Shown: in pieces, positions 41,701 through 52,273 of the stretch
How the letters are laid out: each line of letters begins with the position of its first letter
Numbering within the stretch: the stretch's first letter is position 1
Source: Pseudomonadota bacterium
GTDB taxonomy: Bacteria; Pseudomonadota; Gammaproteobacteria; Burkholderiales; Rhodocyclaceae
Assembly (NCBI GenBank): GCA_018261895.1
Contig: JAGTRT010000008.1
Location: 22,598-86,597, forward strand
Direction of reading: 5' to 3'
DNA: 64,000 nt
The notes under the pieces: generated by a model
Database searches by the model: none
Told to the model about the DNA's origin: nothing
The model's input: the letters and a program-made list of their open reading frames with translations, nothing else
Program-made: the position numbers and the translations under genes

Positions 41701-42470
41701 TGAGCCGAATTGTCTGTCAATTCTCATGCGGCGCAGCATCGGCTGTAGCGACGAAGCTTGCGCTAGCCCAGTACGGCGAACGCGCCGTTGTGGTGAATGC
41801 CTTTATTGCTGAAGAGCACGAAGACAACCGCAGGTTCGCCGCTGACTGCGAGCGCTGGTTTGGACGCACTATCGATACCCTTCGCGACGTAAAGTATGAC
41901 GCGAGTGCTATCAAGGTTTTTGAGACGGTCGGATACATTAAGGGGCCGCGCGGCGCATCCTGCACTAGCCGAATTAAGCGCGGGCTTTTGCGCACATTTG
42001 AGCGGCCGGGCGATGTGCTTGTCCTTGGCTATACAGCAGAAGAGCAATGGCTCCTCGACGACTGGCTAGAAAACTGGCCGGACCGCCCTGCGATAACACC
42101 ATTAATTGACCGAGGGCTTACAAAGGAAGACTGCAAGGCGATGGTGATCCGCGCGGACATCGAGCTTCCGATGATGTACCGGCTTGGATACGACAACGCG
42201 AATTGCATCGGATGCGTGAAGGGTGGGCTCGGATATTGGCGCGCGATCCGCGAAGACTTCCCGGAGCGGTTCGAGCGCGTTGCCCAGGCCGAGGCCAAGG
42301 TGGCAGCGCTGCACGGAGAGAACGCCTACATTCTGCGCCACCGCTCAGGACCGCTCAAAGGAGAGCGTTTCCCACTGCGCCAACTTCCAGCCGGGAAGCC
42401 TGATCGTGGCGAGCAGCTACCGTCGTGTGGGCTGTTTTGTGAAACAGCGGAGCAGGAGTACGCAGCATGA
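41700..42470 (+). CDS. PP-loop (PAPS reductase-like) phage protein
   Basis: 256 residues from ATG 41700. The PP-loop pyrophosphatase motif FSCGAASAVATK stands at the N-terminus, as in phosphoadenosine phosphosulfate reductase-type enzymes and adenine nucleotide alpha hydrolases. Cys clusters (SCTSRIKR, NCIGCVKGG, PSCGLFC) suggest a metal or Fe-S site. Such proteins occur in phages near DNA modification functions, but no Dnd partners are seen. It activates a substrate with ATP; what it modifies is unknown. Confidence 0.7.
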   Translation: MSRIVCQFSCGAASAVATKLALAQYGERAVVVNAFIAEEHEDNRRFAADCERWFGRTIDTLRDVKYDASAIKVFETVGYIKGPRGASCTSRIKRGLLRTFERPGDVLVLGYTAEEQWLLDDWLENWPDRPAITPLIDRGLTKEDCKAMVIRADIELPMMYRLGYDNANCIGCVKGGLGYWRAIREDFPERFERVAQAEAKVAALHGENAYILRHRSGPLKGERFPLRQLPAGKPDRGEQLPSCGLFCETAEQEYAA

Positions 42471-42910
42471 GCCGCAAATCCTGCAAACGCACCCATCACC
42501 GCCTGGTCGCGCCGACCATCGTCGCCCTGCACCTTAACCCTGAAGTCAGCCTGCAGGAGCGCCAGGCCATCGCCGCGCTGCGTGGCGGGTGGGCGACGAC
42601 CGCACACTTCAACATCCTCGCCGACTGCCGCGACATGCTCATGCTGGCAGCCTCGGAGAAGGCTGACAAATCGACCGAGATCTGCTGCGACCTTGCCGGC
42701 ATTGCACTCATGAACCTGAAGGACCGCTACATCGCAAAAAAGCGCATGGGCGCCACCGGCGACGAGCTGCAGGCGCTCGACCTCCTGGTCGACACCTCCG
42801 AAGACTTCTGGAAGCGCCAGGGCGGCGGCCTGTTCATCGACGCCGAAGCCGCCCTGCAGCGCGCACGACTGATGCGGGCCGAAGAGGCTAGTTTGAGGGA
42901 TGCAGCATAA
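42467..42910 (+). CDS. Phage early protein of unknown function
   Basis: 147 residues, MSRKSCKRTHHRLVAPTIVA, helical; ATGA overlap with the PP-loop gene. SLQERQAIAALRGGWATTAHF is its most distinctive stretch. No function recognised. Confidence 0.65.
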   Translation: MSRKSCKRTHHRLVAPTIVALHLNPEVSLQERQAIAALRGGWATTAHFNILADCRDMLMLAASEKADKSTEICCDLAGIALMNLKDRYIAKKRMGATGDELQALDLLVDTSEDFWKRQGGGLFIDAEAALQRARLMRAEEASLRDAA

Positions 42911-42999
42911 CGCTTAGGTGATGGGCCGAGGCAACGCCAGTTGCCGAAGGTCCAGCGCGAAGCGCGACATTGACCGGAGTGTTATGTGTGGAGAACAAG

Positions 43000-43290
43000 A
43001 TGAGTGATGTTGAAATAGTGAAAGCAGCAAAGAAGCGGCACCGCTGTTCATGGTGCGCGGAAGGTATTGAGGCCGGAGAAACCTACAAGCGTTACCGCTG
43101 GTTTGGCGATGACGGACCAGCCACGGTGAAGATGCACCCTGAGTGCTACGACGCAATGATTGAACTGTCCCAAGAGTGGGGTGAAGACATTGAATGGCAC
43201 GAAGGCGACAACCCACGCGGCTGCAATTGTGGCCACAGCAAAGGCTGCGACCGTTGCGATACAAAGAAGGCGCAGACACATAACTTGTAG
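43000..43290 (+). CDS. Zinc-binding phage protein
   Basis: 96 residues from ATG 43000: RHRCSWCAEGIEAGETYKRY then HPECYDAM form a zinc knuckle like small HNH or PARP-type modules, and the C-terminus has CNCGHSKGCDRC. The longer ATG at 42970 has no ribosome site. Possibly nucleic acid-binding. Confidence 0.65.
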   Translation: MSDVEIVKAAKKRHRCSWCAEGIEAGETYKRYRWFGDDGPATVKMHPECYDAMIELSQEWGEDIEWHEGDNPRGCNCGHSKGCDRCDTKKAQTHNL

Positions 43291-43302
43291 TAGACGCCAA
43301 AA

Positions 43303-43419
43303 ATGTCCAATAACCCGGTGCTGTCGCGTATCACCATCAAACCGGACAGCGCCGACCATTGCGACACAGCGAACAACGATCATTGCTCAATATTTAAACA
43401 AAGGAAACCGGACACATGA
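43303..43419 (+). CDS. 38-residue ORF upstream of Xis-like gene (tentative)
   Basis: MSNNPVLSRITIKPDSADHC and so on. Its stop overlaps the ATG of the Xis-like gene (ATGA), the main argument for it. No ribosome site is visible upstream, so it could be chance. Confidence 0.3.
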   Translation: MSNNPVLSRITIKPDSADHCDTANNDHCSIFKQRKPDT

Positions 43420-43685
43420 GCGACATGACCAGACAACAGCTTTGTGCCGCTCTAGGCATATCCGAATCGACCGTGCGGCGTCTTGAACAATTCGGCATGC
43501 CGTTTACTCCGGTTGGCATTCGCTCAAAACGCTACAATCTCGACGAGTGTAAAAACTGGCTGAGAGAAAACCAATGTCAATTTGGACAGACGAACAAGGC
43601 CGCACCCACGTCGGCATCATGGTCAGCGGCAAACGCATTCACCGACGCTTGCCGGAAGGTACATCTAAGAGTGATGCCAAGCTGA
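43416..43685 (+). CDS. Excisionase-like small HTH protein
   Basis: 89 residues. MTRQQLCAALGISESTVRRL is a MerR/Xis-type winged helix, followed by GIRSKRYNLDECKNWL, as in HTH_17 excisionases. It overlaps the integrase start in another frame, the usual Xis-Int pairing. It would bend the att DNA and favour excision. Confidence 0.72.
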   Translation: MSDMTRQQLCAALGISESTVRRLEQFGMPFTPVGIRSKRYNLDECKNWLRENQCQFGQTNKAAPTSASWSAANAFTDACRKVHLRVMPS

Positions 43686-44524
43686 TCGAGGCCAATCTAA
43701 GAAAAGCTGCAGGACGAAAGCAGACACACATCCCGGGCGACCCATCGCTAACCGAAATAATGGGCCTGTACATCGCGCATGCCGACACGCTGCGCAGCCC
43801 AGAAACAGCAAAGCACCACGCCTTACGTGCCGGACCTTGGTGCGAGGGAAAAAAGGCCAGCGAAGCCGATCTCGTTGTCGCCAAAATGATCGACGACATG
43901 CGAGGACACTACGCGCCAGCGACCATAAATCGCAGCATCGGCGCCATCAAGGCAGCACTCAAAATCGCATTCCGGCAGCGGATTATCTCCGAAGACATCG
44001 CCGCCAGAATATCCAGGCTGCCAGAGAACAACCAGCGACATACCTACCTCAGCGTCGAGCAGGTTAAAAAGCTGTCAGATCACTGCAGCGAGCAGGTCAG
44101 AGCCGCGGTATGGATCGCCCTTTTAACCGGATGCCGGCGCGGCGAAATCCTCGGGCTAGAAAAAGAAGACATCAAAGGAAACTACCTTTGCATTCTTGCC
44201 GGGAACACAAAGACACTACGCCAGCGAAGCGTTCCAATTGTCCCGGCACTGCGGCCGTGGCTCGAATACATCCCGCTCAAAATCAACTTCGAGGGGCTGA
44301 AAACGGGATTTGGACGAGCACGGAAAAAAGCCGGAATCGAAGCCAACTTCCACGACCTGCGCCATAGCTGCGCCAGCCTGCTGATCAACATGGGGACACC
44401 ACTCGAAGTGGTCAGGGACATCCTAGGCCACACGACCGTCAAGACGACCGAGCGATATGCACACCTGCACGTCGATCGACAGGCCGAGGCGCTGGATAAA
44501 CTATCAATGGCCGTGCTTGGATGA
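43574..44524 (+). CDS. int: Prophage tyrosine integrase
   Basis: 316 residues with the tyrosine recombinase catalytic set: Arg in LLTGCRRGEILGL (near 190), HDLRHS (near 260), LGHTTVKTTERYAHL with His and the Tyr nucleophile. The N-terminal SAM-like domain spans about residues 60-150. It lies about 570 bp from attR and recombines the 17-bp core in the tRNA-Val anticodon arm. Confidence 0.95.
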   Translation: MSIWTDEQGRTHVGIMVSGKRIHRRLPEGTSKSDAKLIEANLRKAAGRKQTHIPGDPSLTEIMGLYIAHADTLRSPETAKHHALRAGPWCEGKKASEADLVVAKMIDDMRGHYAPATINRSIGAIKAALKIAFRQRIISEDIAARISRLPENNQRHTYLSVEQVKKLSDHCSEQVRAAVWIALLTGCRRGEILGLEKEDIKGNYLCILAGNTKTLRQRSVPIVPALRPWLEYIPLKINFEGLKTGFGRARKKAGIEANFHDLRHSCASLLINMGTPLEVVRDILGHTTVKTTERYAHLHVDRQAEALDKLSMAVLG

Positions 44525-44943
44525 AAACAACAACGATGACAGGCGACCTAGCAGAGATGATGGTTGCCACGGAGCTAATTCGCCGAGGGTACTTCGTATC
44601 CAAGCCGCTCACGAATGGAGCGCCATATGACCTACTGGTCGACAGTGGCAATGGCGTTAAAAAAATTCAAGTTAAGAGCGCAAATACAACGCTGACAGGA
44701 GCCATAAGAATCAGGCTTAGATCATCTAAATACCACAGGGGAAGGACTTCTGTTAGCTACGAAGGACTAGTCGACTTTGTCATCGGAGTTGACTGCACAA
44801 CAGGAGATATTTTCGTCGTTAGCAGCGATTACCTAAGCATGGCCGAAGTAAATATTAGAACCAAGCCATCAAAAAACGGGCAGGTCGCCAAGACAAGAAA
44901 CCACGAAGAGCATGCGCTCGATTCGTTTTTCCCAAGCAAGTGA
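44521..44943 (+). CDS. PD-(D/E)XK nuclease-like protein
   Basis: 140 residues, ATGA overlap with int. GDLAEMMVATELIRRGY, NGAPYDLLVDSG and KKIQVKSA give the restriction-endonuclease-like arrangement E...D...QxK, as in group I intron-type PD-(D/E)XK proteins. Lower GC than the neighbours. Last gene before the phage tRNA and attR, a typical cargo place; a DNA-targeting defence role is possible but unproven. Confidence 0.65.
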   Translation: MKTTTMTGDLAEMMVATELIRRGYFVSKPLTNGAPYDLLVDSGNGVKKIQVKSANTTLTGAIRIRLRSSKYHRGRTSVSYEGLVDFVIGVDCTTGDIFVVSSDYLSMAEVNIRTKPSKNGQVAKTRNHEEHALDSFFPSK

Positions 44944-44946
44944 AAA

Positions 44947-45021
44947 TGGTGCGAAGTGCTGGCTTCGAACCAGCGACCCCCTGCGTGTGAAGCAGGTGCT
45001 CTACCCCTGAGCTAACCTCGC
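44947..45021 (-). tRNA. Phage-borne tRNA-Val(CAC)
   Basis: Complete cloverleaf on the minus strand: acceptor GCGAGGT/ACTTCGC (one G-T pair), D arm GCTC-AGGGGTA-GAGC, anticodon arm CCTGC-TTCACAC-GCAGG, T arm GCTGG-TTCGAAG-CCAGC, encoded CCA. Anticodon CAC reads GUG (Val). It is inside the prophage, 68 bp from attR, and is different enough from the split host gene to be a separate lineage. It can replace the host tRNA that integration destroys. Confidence 0.9.
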
Positions 45022-45089
45022 AATTGCCGTTTTTTACACCGACTTTTACACCGGGCCTTTGAAAACCAGCATGGTTAAGCCAAAAAACG

Positions 45090-45106
45090 CTGCCGTGTGA
45101 AGGCAG
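45090..45106. repeat. Prophage attachment site attR (17-bp core)
   Basis: Exact copy of the attL core CTGCCGTGTGAAGGCAG. Confidence 0.9.
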
Positions 45107-45131
45107 TGCTCTACCGCTGAGCTAACCGCCC
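45090..45131 (-). pseudogene. tRNA-Val(CAC), 5' fragment split off by prophage
   Basis: Minus strand GGGCGGT-TA-GCTC-AGCGGTA-GAGC-A-CTGCC-TTCACAC-GGCAG, then phage sequence CGTTTTTTGG instead of a variable loop and T arm. Together with 9153-9202 it forms the intact host gene. As it stands it cannot make a tRNA. Confidence 0.9.
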
Positions 45132-45227
45132 AAAACAGAGGCGCGCATTTAACCATAAGTCGTCAAGCCGGTCAAACGCGGGTCGGCTAGAATAGCGGCT
45201 TTTCGCCCAGCCAAGTCCAAGCATCCC

Positions 45228-46622
45228 ATGAAGCCTGTCCGTACCCGTTTTGCTCCCAGCCCCACTGGTTTCCTTCATATCGGCGGCGCGCGCACCGCGC
45301 TGTTTTCCTGGGCTTTTGCCCGTCGGCATGGCGGCACTTTCGTCCTGCGCATTGAAGACACCGACGTGGCACGCTCCACACCCGAGGCCGTGCAAGCCAT
45401 TCTCGACGGCATGCAGTGGCTGGGTCTGGCGCATGACGAAGGCCCGTTCTACCAGATGCAGCGCATGGATCGCTACAAGGAAGTGATCCAGCAGATGCTG
45501 GCTGCAGGTACGGCTTATTACTGCTACACGACCCGCGAAGAACTCGATGCCCTGCGCGCCGAACAGGAAGCGAAGAAGGAAAAGCCGCGCTATGACGGGC
45601 GCTGGCGTCCGGAAGCCGGCAAGACCTTGCCGCCCCCGCCGGCTGATGTCCCGCCAGTCGTCCGCTTCAAGAACCCCAAGGATGGCGTCGTCGCGTGGGA
45701 AGATCAGGTCAAGGGACGCATCGAGTTCGCCAACGCCGAACTGGACGACCTGATCATTGCCCGCGCCGACGGTACGCCCACCTACAATTTCTGCGTCTGC
45801 GTCGACGACTGGGACATGGGCATCACCCACGTCATCCGCGGCGACGACCACGTCAACAACACCCCGCGCCAGATCAACATCCTGCAGGCGTTGGGCGCCG
45901 AAACGCCGACCTATGCGCACCTTTCGATGATTCTCGGTGACGACGGCGCCAAGCTCTCCAAGCGCCATGGTGCCGTGTCGGTCATGCAGTACGACGAGGA
46001 CGGCTTCCTGCCGGAAGCAGTCATCAATTACCTCGCCCGCCTCGGCTGGTCGCATGGCGACGACGAAGTATTCTCGCGCCAGCAATTCATCGAATGGTTC
46101 GATCTGGACCACATAACCGCCTCGGCAGCCCAGTTCAACACCGAGAAGTTGCTGTGGTTGAACCAGCACTACATGAAACAGTTGCCGCCGGCCGAGCTGG
46201 CAGCCCTGGTCCGCGCCCGCCTTGCCGCGCGCGGTGTCGATACCGGCAACGGCCCCAGCCTCGAAAAAGCCGTCACGCTCTACGCCGATCGCTGCAACAC
46301 GCTCAACGTTCTGGCCGATGCCGTCGAGGTCTTCTACAGCACGATCGAGGTCAATCCGGAACTGCTCGCCCAGCATCTGTCGCCCGAAGCTGCGCCGGCG
46401 CTGGCGGATTTTGTCGCCGGTCTGGCCACCGTTGCCTGGGAAACACCGGCTATCAGTGCGCTGATCAAGGAAAGCATCGCCAAGCACGGCCTGAAAATGC
46501 CCAAACTGGCGATGCCTCTGCGTGTCATCCTGACCGGCCAGGCCCAGGCGCCCTCCGTGGATGCGCTGGTCGAGATGATCGGCCGCGAGCATGTTGTCAT
46601 GGCTTTGTCGAAACATCTCTAA
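45228..46622 (+). CDS. gltX: Glutamyl-tRNA synthetase
   Basis: 464 residues, class I synthetase charging tRNA-Glu. [19 protein letters not shown] contains the HIGH-type motif (HIGG), and KLSKRHG is the KMSKS-type motif near residue 245. Its gene lies directly upstream of a tRNA cluster that includes tRNA-Glu. ATG 45228 is the family start ([14 protein letters not shown]). Confidence 0.97.
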   Translation: MKPVRTRFAPSPTGFLHIGGARTALFSWAFARRHGGTFVLRIEDTDVARSTPEAVQAILDGMQWLGLAHDEGPFYQMQRMDRYKEVIQQMLAAGTAYYCYTTREELDALRAEQEAKKEKPRYDGRWRPEAGKTLPPPPADVPPVVRFKNPKDGVVAWEDQVKGRIEFANAELDDLIIARADGTPTYNFCVCVDDWDMGITHVIRGDDHVNNTPRQINILQALGAETPTYAHLSMILGDDGAKLSKRHGAVSVMQYDEDGFLPEAVINYLARLGWSHGDDEVFSRQQFIEWFDLDHITASAAQFNTEKLLWLNQHYMKQLPPAELAALVRARLAARGVDTGNGPSLEKAVTLYADRCNTLNVLADAVEVFYSTIEVNPELLAQHLSPEAAPALADFVAGLATVAWETPAISALIKESIAKHGLKMPKLAMPLRVILTGQAQAPSVDALVEMIGREHVVMALSKHL

Positions 46623-46638
46623 AAATCGTGAAAGGCCC

Positions 46639-46667
46639 TTTACAAGGACCAGGTCGGTCCCTATAAT
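46639..46667 (+). promoter_or_regulatory. Sigma-70 promoter of tRNA cluster
   Basis: TTTACA (46639-46644), 17-bp spacer, TATAAT (46662-46667), then a GC-rich discriminator, 19 nt before tRNA-Ala. Matches a stringent stable-RNA promoter. Confidence 0.85.
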
Positions 46668-46685
46668 GCGGCCTTCTTTCGCGGC

Positions 46686-46758
<73 letters not shown>

Positions 46759-46760
46759 CC

Positions 46761-46817
46761 CTAGGACACCGCCCTTTCACGGCGGTAACCGGGGTTCGAA
46801 TCCCCGTGGGGACGCCA
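46761..46817 (+). pseudogene. tRNA-Glu, 5'-truncated copy
   Basis: Reads from CTAGGACACCGCCC to the encoded CCA, identical to the intact copy at 47107-47182, but the acceptor 5' strand and first half of the D arm are missing. The 52-bp deletion has CC at both breakpoints (tRNA-Ala CC end and tRNA-Glu GGCC). It cannot fold. Confidence 0.88.
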
Positions 46818-46833
46818 AGGTTTTAGCAGTATT

Positions 46834-46910
46834 GGAGTGGTAGTTCAGTTGGTTAGAATACCGGCCTGTCACGCCGGGGGTCGCGGGTTCGAGTCCCGTC
46901 CACTCCGCCA
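46834..46910 (+). tRNA. tRNA-Asp(GTC), copy 1
   Basis: GGAGTGG/CCACTCC acceptor, anticodon arm CCGGC-CTGTCAC-GCCGG, T arm GCGGG-TTCGAGT-CCCGT, CCA encoded. Identical to copy 2. Confidence 0.96.
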
Positions 46911-46920
46911 ACATTCAAGA

Positions 46921-46945
46921 AAACCGGACCCGTCCGGTTTTTTTT
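46921..46945 (+). terminator. Terminator of first tRNA unit
   Basis: AACCGGAC-CC-GTCCGGTT followed by a T run on the plus strand. Confidence 0.85.
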
Positions 46946-46999
46946 CGGGTAAGAGGCAATAGCCTCGAATCCAACAAGTTCGGCTTGTCTCTCGACTGT

Positions 47000-47075
<76 letters not shown>

Positions 47076-47106
47076 AGCGCCGAACGAGGTAGTCAGTTTT
47101 GTCCGG

Positions 47107-47182
47107 GTCCCCATCGTCTAGAGGCCTAGGACACCGCCCTTTCACGGCGGTAACCGGGGTTCGAATCCCCGTGGGGACGCCA
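47107..47182 (+). tRNA. tRNA-Glu(TTC)
   Basis: Complete: acceptor GTCCCCA/GGGGACG (allowing a terminal mismatch), anticodon arm CCGCC-CTTTCAC-GGCGG, T arm GGGGT-TCGAATC-CCCGT, encoded CCA. The only intact tRNA-Glu in the window. Confidence 0.95.
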
Positions 47183-47194
47183 AGCTTTAAGCGC

Positions 47195-47271
47195 GGAGTG
47201 GTAGTTCAGTTGGTTAGAATACCGGCCTGTCACGCCGGGGGTCGCGGGTTCGAGTCCCGTCCACTCCGCCA
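47195..47271 (+). tRNA. tRNA-Asp(GTC), copy 2
   Basis: Same sequence as copy 1 including the following AACATTCAA, showing that the unit was duplicated. Confidence 0.96.
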
Positions 47272-47280
47272 ACATTCAAA

Positions 47281-47304
47281 AGACCAGCCCAGGCTGGTCT
47301 TTTT
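47281..47304 (+). terminator. Terminator of second tRNA unit
   Basis: AGACCAGCC-CA-GGCTGGTCT and TTTT on the plus strand. Confidence 0.85.
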
Positions 47305-47386
47305 AGTTTCTCGGGGAAAAGTCTGCTTTCCCCTGCGGGTTATAATCGGGCGCTTAGTCGACTCGGCAGCGCCAGGAGCACAATTC

Positions 47387-48853
47387 ATGCAGCAAGGTAG
47401 CGTCCTGTCGCCATACCGCCAACTATTTGCCTTCCTGCTTGGCGCAGCGCTGTCGACGCTTTCGGGGACGCTTTACGCCAACCCTGAGGACGGGACCAGC
47501 TTCCCCTCGCTCAGTCTTTCATCGATGGCGGAACCCGGGCTGAATGCCGACGAGGCACTGACCGTCCACGAAATTCGCCAGGTGCCGCAACTGCCGGCGA
47601 CGATCGACCTGACCCTACATTCAACGAATCTTTGGGAACGCATCCGCAACGGATTTGCGATGACCGACCTCAACGACGACCTGGTGCTCTACTACCAGCA
47701 GTGGTACCAGAATCGTCCCGATGCCTTGCGCCGCATGGTGACGCGCAGCCGGCCCTACCTCTTCCACATCGTCGAGGAACTTGAGGCACGCGGCATGCCG
47801 ACGGAACTGGCCCTGCTCCCCATGGTGGAGAGTTCGTTCAATCCGAACGCTTACTCACCGGCACACGCGGCCGGCCTGTGGCAGTTCATCCCGTCAACCG
47901 GCAAGCGCTTCAATCTCGAGCAGAACTGGTGGCGCGACGAGCGGCGCGACGTCGTGTCATCGACTACAGCGGCATTGGACTATTTGCAGGCCATCTATGA
48001 AATGCACGGCGACTGGCACCTGGCACTGGCGTCGTACAACTGGGGTGAAGGGGCCGTCAAGCGGGCCATCGGCAAGAACGAGGCGCGCGGGCTGCCGACA
48101 AACTACCCGAACCTGACCATGCCCAACGAAACCCGGCATTACGTGCCGAAGCTCCAGGCATTGAAGAACATTCTGGGCAATCCGGCGCTGATCGCGCGGT
48201 TCGACTTGCCGATGATTCCCAACGAACCCTATTTTGCGACGCTGGAAACGCGCCGGCCGATGGACGTCAAGACTGCAGCCCGCCTGGCCAACATGTCGAT
48301 CGAGGAATTCCAGCGCCTCAACCCCTCGCACAACCGCCCGATCATCAATCCTTCGTCGGCAATCGTCATCCCGACCGACAAGCTCGATGCCTTCCGCGAC
48401 AACCTGAACAATACCCAGGCACCGCTGACGCAGTGGCAAGCCTATACGCTGACGGCGCCGGAAAGGCTGGACCGCATTGCCGCCAATTTCGACACCACGG
48501 CCAGCGAGCTCGCCCGCGCCAACGGCCTGTCGGAACGGGTTCGCCTTGGCGCCGGCTCGACCCTGCTCGTTCCGGGAATCGGCAACAGCGCCAGCCTGAA
48601 CAATCTTCTCAATGCACAAGGCCCGCAACACATTATCGAAGCGGAGTCGAAGGCGCGCTGCGCCAAGGTCGGCAAAGGCAAGCACGCCGTGGTGAAGTGC
48701 AGCAAAGGCGAATCGCGCGCTACTGAAAAGGGCGGCAAGTCGTCGGGCGCGAAAGCCCAGGGCAAGACAGGCAAGTCATCCGCTACGACCGCGCGTCACG
48801 CACCCGCCAAAGCCAGCAGCGCCAAATCGCCGGCCAAGGGAAAGCGGCGCTAA
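47387..48853 (+). CDS. mltD: Membrane-bound lytic murein transglycosylase D
   Basis: 488 residues from ATG 47387 with AGGAG upstream (a longer open frame through the tRNA genes is not coding). N-terminal signal sequence (LFAFLLGAALSTLSGTLYA), then an SLT domain with the catalytic Glu in LPMVESSFNPNAYS and AAGLWQFIPSTGKRF, and a LysM-like domain (LTAPERLDRIAANFDTTASE) that binds peptidoglycan. The C-terminus is a basic Lys/Ser/Ala tail. It cuts glycan strands to 1,6-anhydro ends. A TATAAT box lies at 47341. Confidence 0.93.
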   Translation: MQQGSVLSPYRQLFAFLLGAALSTLSGTLYANPEDGTSFPSLSLSSMAEPGLNADEALTVHEIRQVPQLPATIDLTLHSTNLWERIRNGFAMTDLNDDLVLYYQQWYQNRPDALRRMVTRSRPYLFHIVEELEARGMPTELALLPMVESSFNPNAYSPAHAAGLWQFIPSTGKRFNLEQNWWRDERRDVVSSTTAALDYLQAIYEMHGDWHLALASYNWGEGAVKRAIGKNEARGLPTNYPNLTMPNETRHYVPKLQALKNILGNPALIARFDLPMIPNEPYFATLETRRPMDVKTAARLANMSIEEFQRLNPSHNRPIINPSSAIVIPTDKLDAFRDNLNNTQAPLTQWQAYTLTAPERLDRIAANFDTTASELARANGLSERVRLGAGSTLLVPGIGNSASLNNLLNAQGPQHIIEAESKARCAKVGKGKHAVVKCSKGESRATEKGGKSSGAKAQGKTGKSSATTARHAPAKASSAKSPAKGKRR

Positions 48854-48916
48854 GTCAGCTTCCTGTAACGCCGCCACGGCGGCCGGGGCATTGCCCCACG
48901 CGCTGAGCGTGCCATG

Positions 48917-50893
<1,977 letters not shown>

Positions 50894-52273
50894 TTACGCA
50901 GCCCTCGGGTCGAATGCGTCGCGCACGGCGTCGGCGAACAGGTTGGCGGCGAGGACGAGGATGAACATGGCGCTAAACGCCGCGGCCAGCGACCACCAGA
51001 CGACCGGCTCGCGGCCGAGTTCCATGCGGGCGTTGTTGATCATGGTGCCGAAGCTGGTCATCGTCGGATCGACGCCGATGCCGACGTAGGACAGCACGGC
51101 CTCGGCCAGCACGAGACCGGAGAAGTCCATGACCAGCGCGATGATGACGATGTGCATGAGGTTGGGCAGGATGTGGCGGACGATGATGCGCCAGCTCGAC
51201 ACGCCGAAGGCCTGCGCCGCCTGGATGTATTCGAGTTCGCGCAGTTTGAGCGTTTCGCCGCGCAGCAGCCGGCACAGCCCCGTCCAGCTCGTGATGCCGA
51301 GGATAAAACAAAGGGCCAGCAGGCGCAGGTCGGCGCGCTCGGCGGCGGTCGAGAACCATTGCGGATGGGTGTCGATAACGACCTGCATCATGAGCACGGC
51401 AGCGGCGATGAGCAGCACGCCGGGGATCGAGTTGAGCACGGTGTAGATGTACTGGATCACGTCATCGACCCAGCCGCGGAAATAGCCGGCGACGATGCCG
51501 AGCAATACCGCCATGGGCAGCATGACCAGCGTCGTAACGAGGCCGATGATGAGCCCGGTGCGCACGCTTTTGAGGATCTGGTAGAGCACGTCCTGGCCGA
51601 CCTTATCGGTGCCGAAGACGTGGTAGTAGCCGGACAGCCAGAACAGCGGGACGGCAATAACCAGAATGAGCAGCAGCGTGAGCAGCACGGCATCCCAGGC
51701 GAAAGTGGCTTCGCGTAATTTCAATTTTGGGCATTTTTTCCGGTTGACCGTCACAACCGCGCCAAACACGCCCAACCAGCCGATAAAGGCGAGTACGCCA
51801 GCCTTGAAGGCCGTAAAAGCCGCATCCTCCGCCACTTCGTCCTCGCGCTCGCCGAGATGCTTGCCGCCGTGCTTGAGGCGCGGGTAGTCGCGCACCGTGC
51901 CCTGCCCCGGCACGTCGATGGTTTCCTTGGCGTAGAGTCGGGTGGCGAACGGCGCCGAGTAGGTCTTCTCGTTGCGCGAACGCAGTGGCGCGGCGAGCGC
52001 ATCGAGCACGGAAAGGACTTCGACGGCATAAACCGCCTTCTGCCCCGGCTTGCTTTCCAGCTGCGCCCGGTAATGCAGCGAATCGAGCAGGCCGATCAGG
52101 ATGAAGGCCAGCAGCACCGTCGCCGAGGCCATCGCGATGCGATTTTCTCCAAGTCGTCGCCAGGACACCAACAAACGTTCATCTCGAGAGGCAAGAAAGC
52201 CAAAAAATAGGCCAAAGGCTACCAGCAACCAAATAAAGATATCTGACCAGAGAACGACAATCTGAAATTGCAT
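50894..52273 (-). CDS. ABC transporter permease (DppC/YejE-like) with large insert
   Basis: 459 residues, longer than typical DppC (about 300). N-terminal membrane helix (IFIWLLVAFGLFFGFLAS), a second helix, an external domain of about 110 residues, further helices, and the EAA-type loop ELEYIQAAQAFGVSSWRII. C-terminal DFSGLVLAEAVLSYVGIG is conserved in the family. Copy 2 of the dispersed repeat encodes VTVNRKKCPKLKL in the segment before helix 4. Forms the channel together with the next permease. Confidence 0.88.
   Translation of the reverse strand: MQFQIVVLWSDIFIWLLVAFGLFFGFLASRDERLLVSWRRLGENRIAMASATVLLAFILIGLLDSLHYRAQLESKPGQKAVYAVEVLSVLDALAAPLRSRNEKTYSAPFATRLYAKETIDVPGQGTVRDYPRLKHGGKHLGEREDEVAEDAAFTAFKAGVLAFIGWLGVFGAVVTVNRKKCPKLKLREATFAWDAVLLTLLLILVIAVPLFWLSGYYHVFGTDKVGQDVLYQILKSVRTGLIIGLVTTLVMLPMAVLLGIVAGYFRGWVDDVIQYIYTVLNSIPGVLLIAAAVLMMQVVIDTHPQWFSTAAERADLRLLALCFILGITSWTGLCRLLRGETLKLRELEYIQAAQAFGVSSWRIIVRHILPNLMHIVIIALVMDFSGLVLAEAVLSYVGIGVDPTMTSFGTMINNARMELGREPVVWWSLAAAFSAMFILVLAANLFADAVRDAFDPRAA
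51724..51753 (+). repeat. Dispersed repeat copy 2, inside permease gene
   Basis: ATTTTGGGCATTTTTTCCGG followed by TTGACCGTCA. On the coding (minus) strand it adds a basic stretch to the permease. Differs from copy 1 in three bases. Confidence 0.75.

Larger units (their letters stand above)
9186..45106. mobile_element. Siphovirus-type prophage carrying a DGR
   Basis: Bounded by 17-bp direct repeats in a split tRNA-Val, about 35.9 kb. It has a full set of functions: HNH/TerS/TerL, HK97 portal, ClpP-like protease, HK97 capsid, connectors, tail tube, frameshifted tail chaperones, a 1464-aa tape measure (no sheath or baseplate-wedge genes seen, so a non-contractile tail is likely), lysis cassette, primase-helicase, CII-like, Cro/CI-like regulators, Xis-like protein and tyrosine integrase. 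No large disruption is visible, so it may still be inducible. The plus-strand early region holds a diversity-generating retroelement. Confidence 0.93.

Noticed and set aside
47099..48853. 584-aa start for mltD
   Set aside because: The first 96 codons lie in tRNA genes and a terminator; the ATG at 47387 has a ribosome site and a signal peptide.
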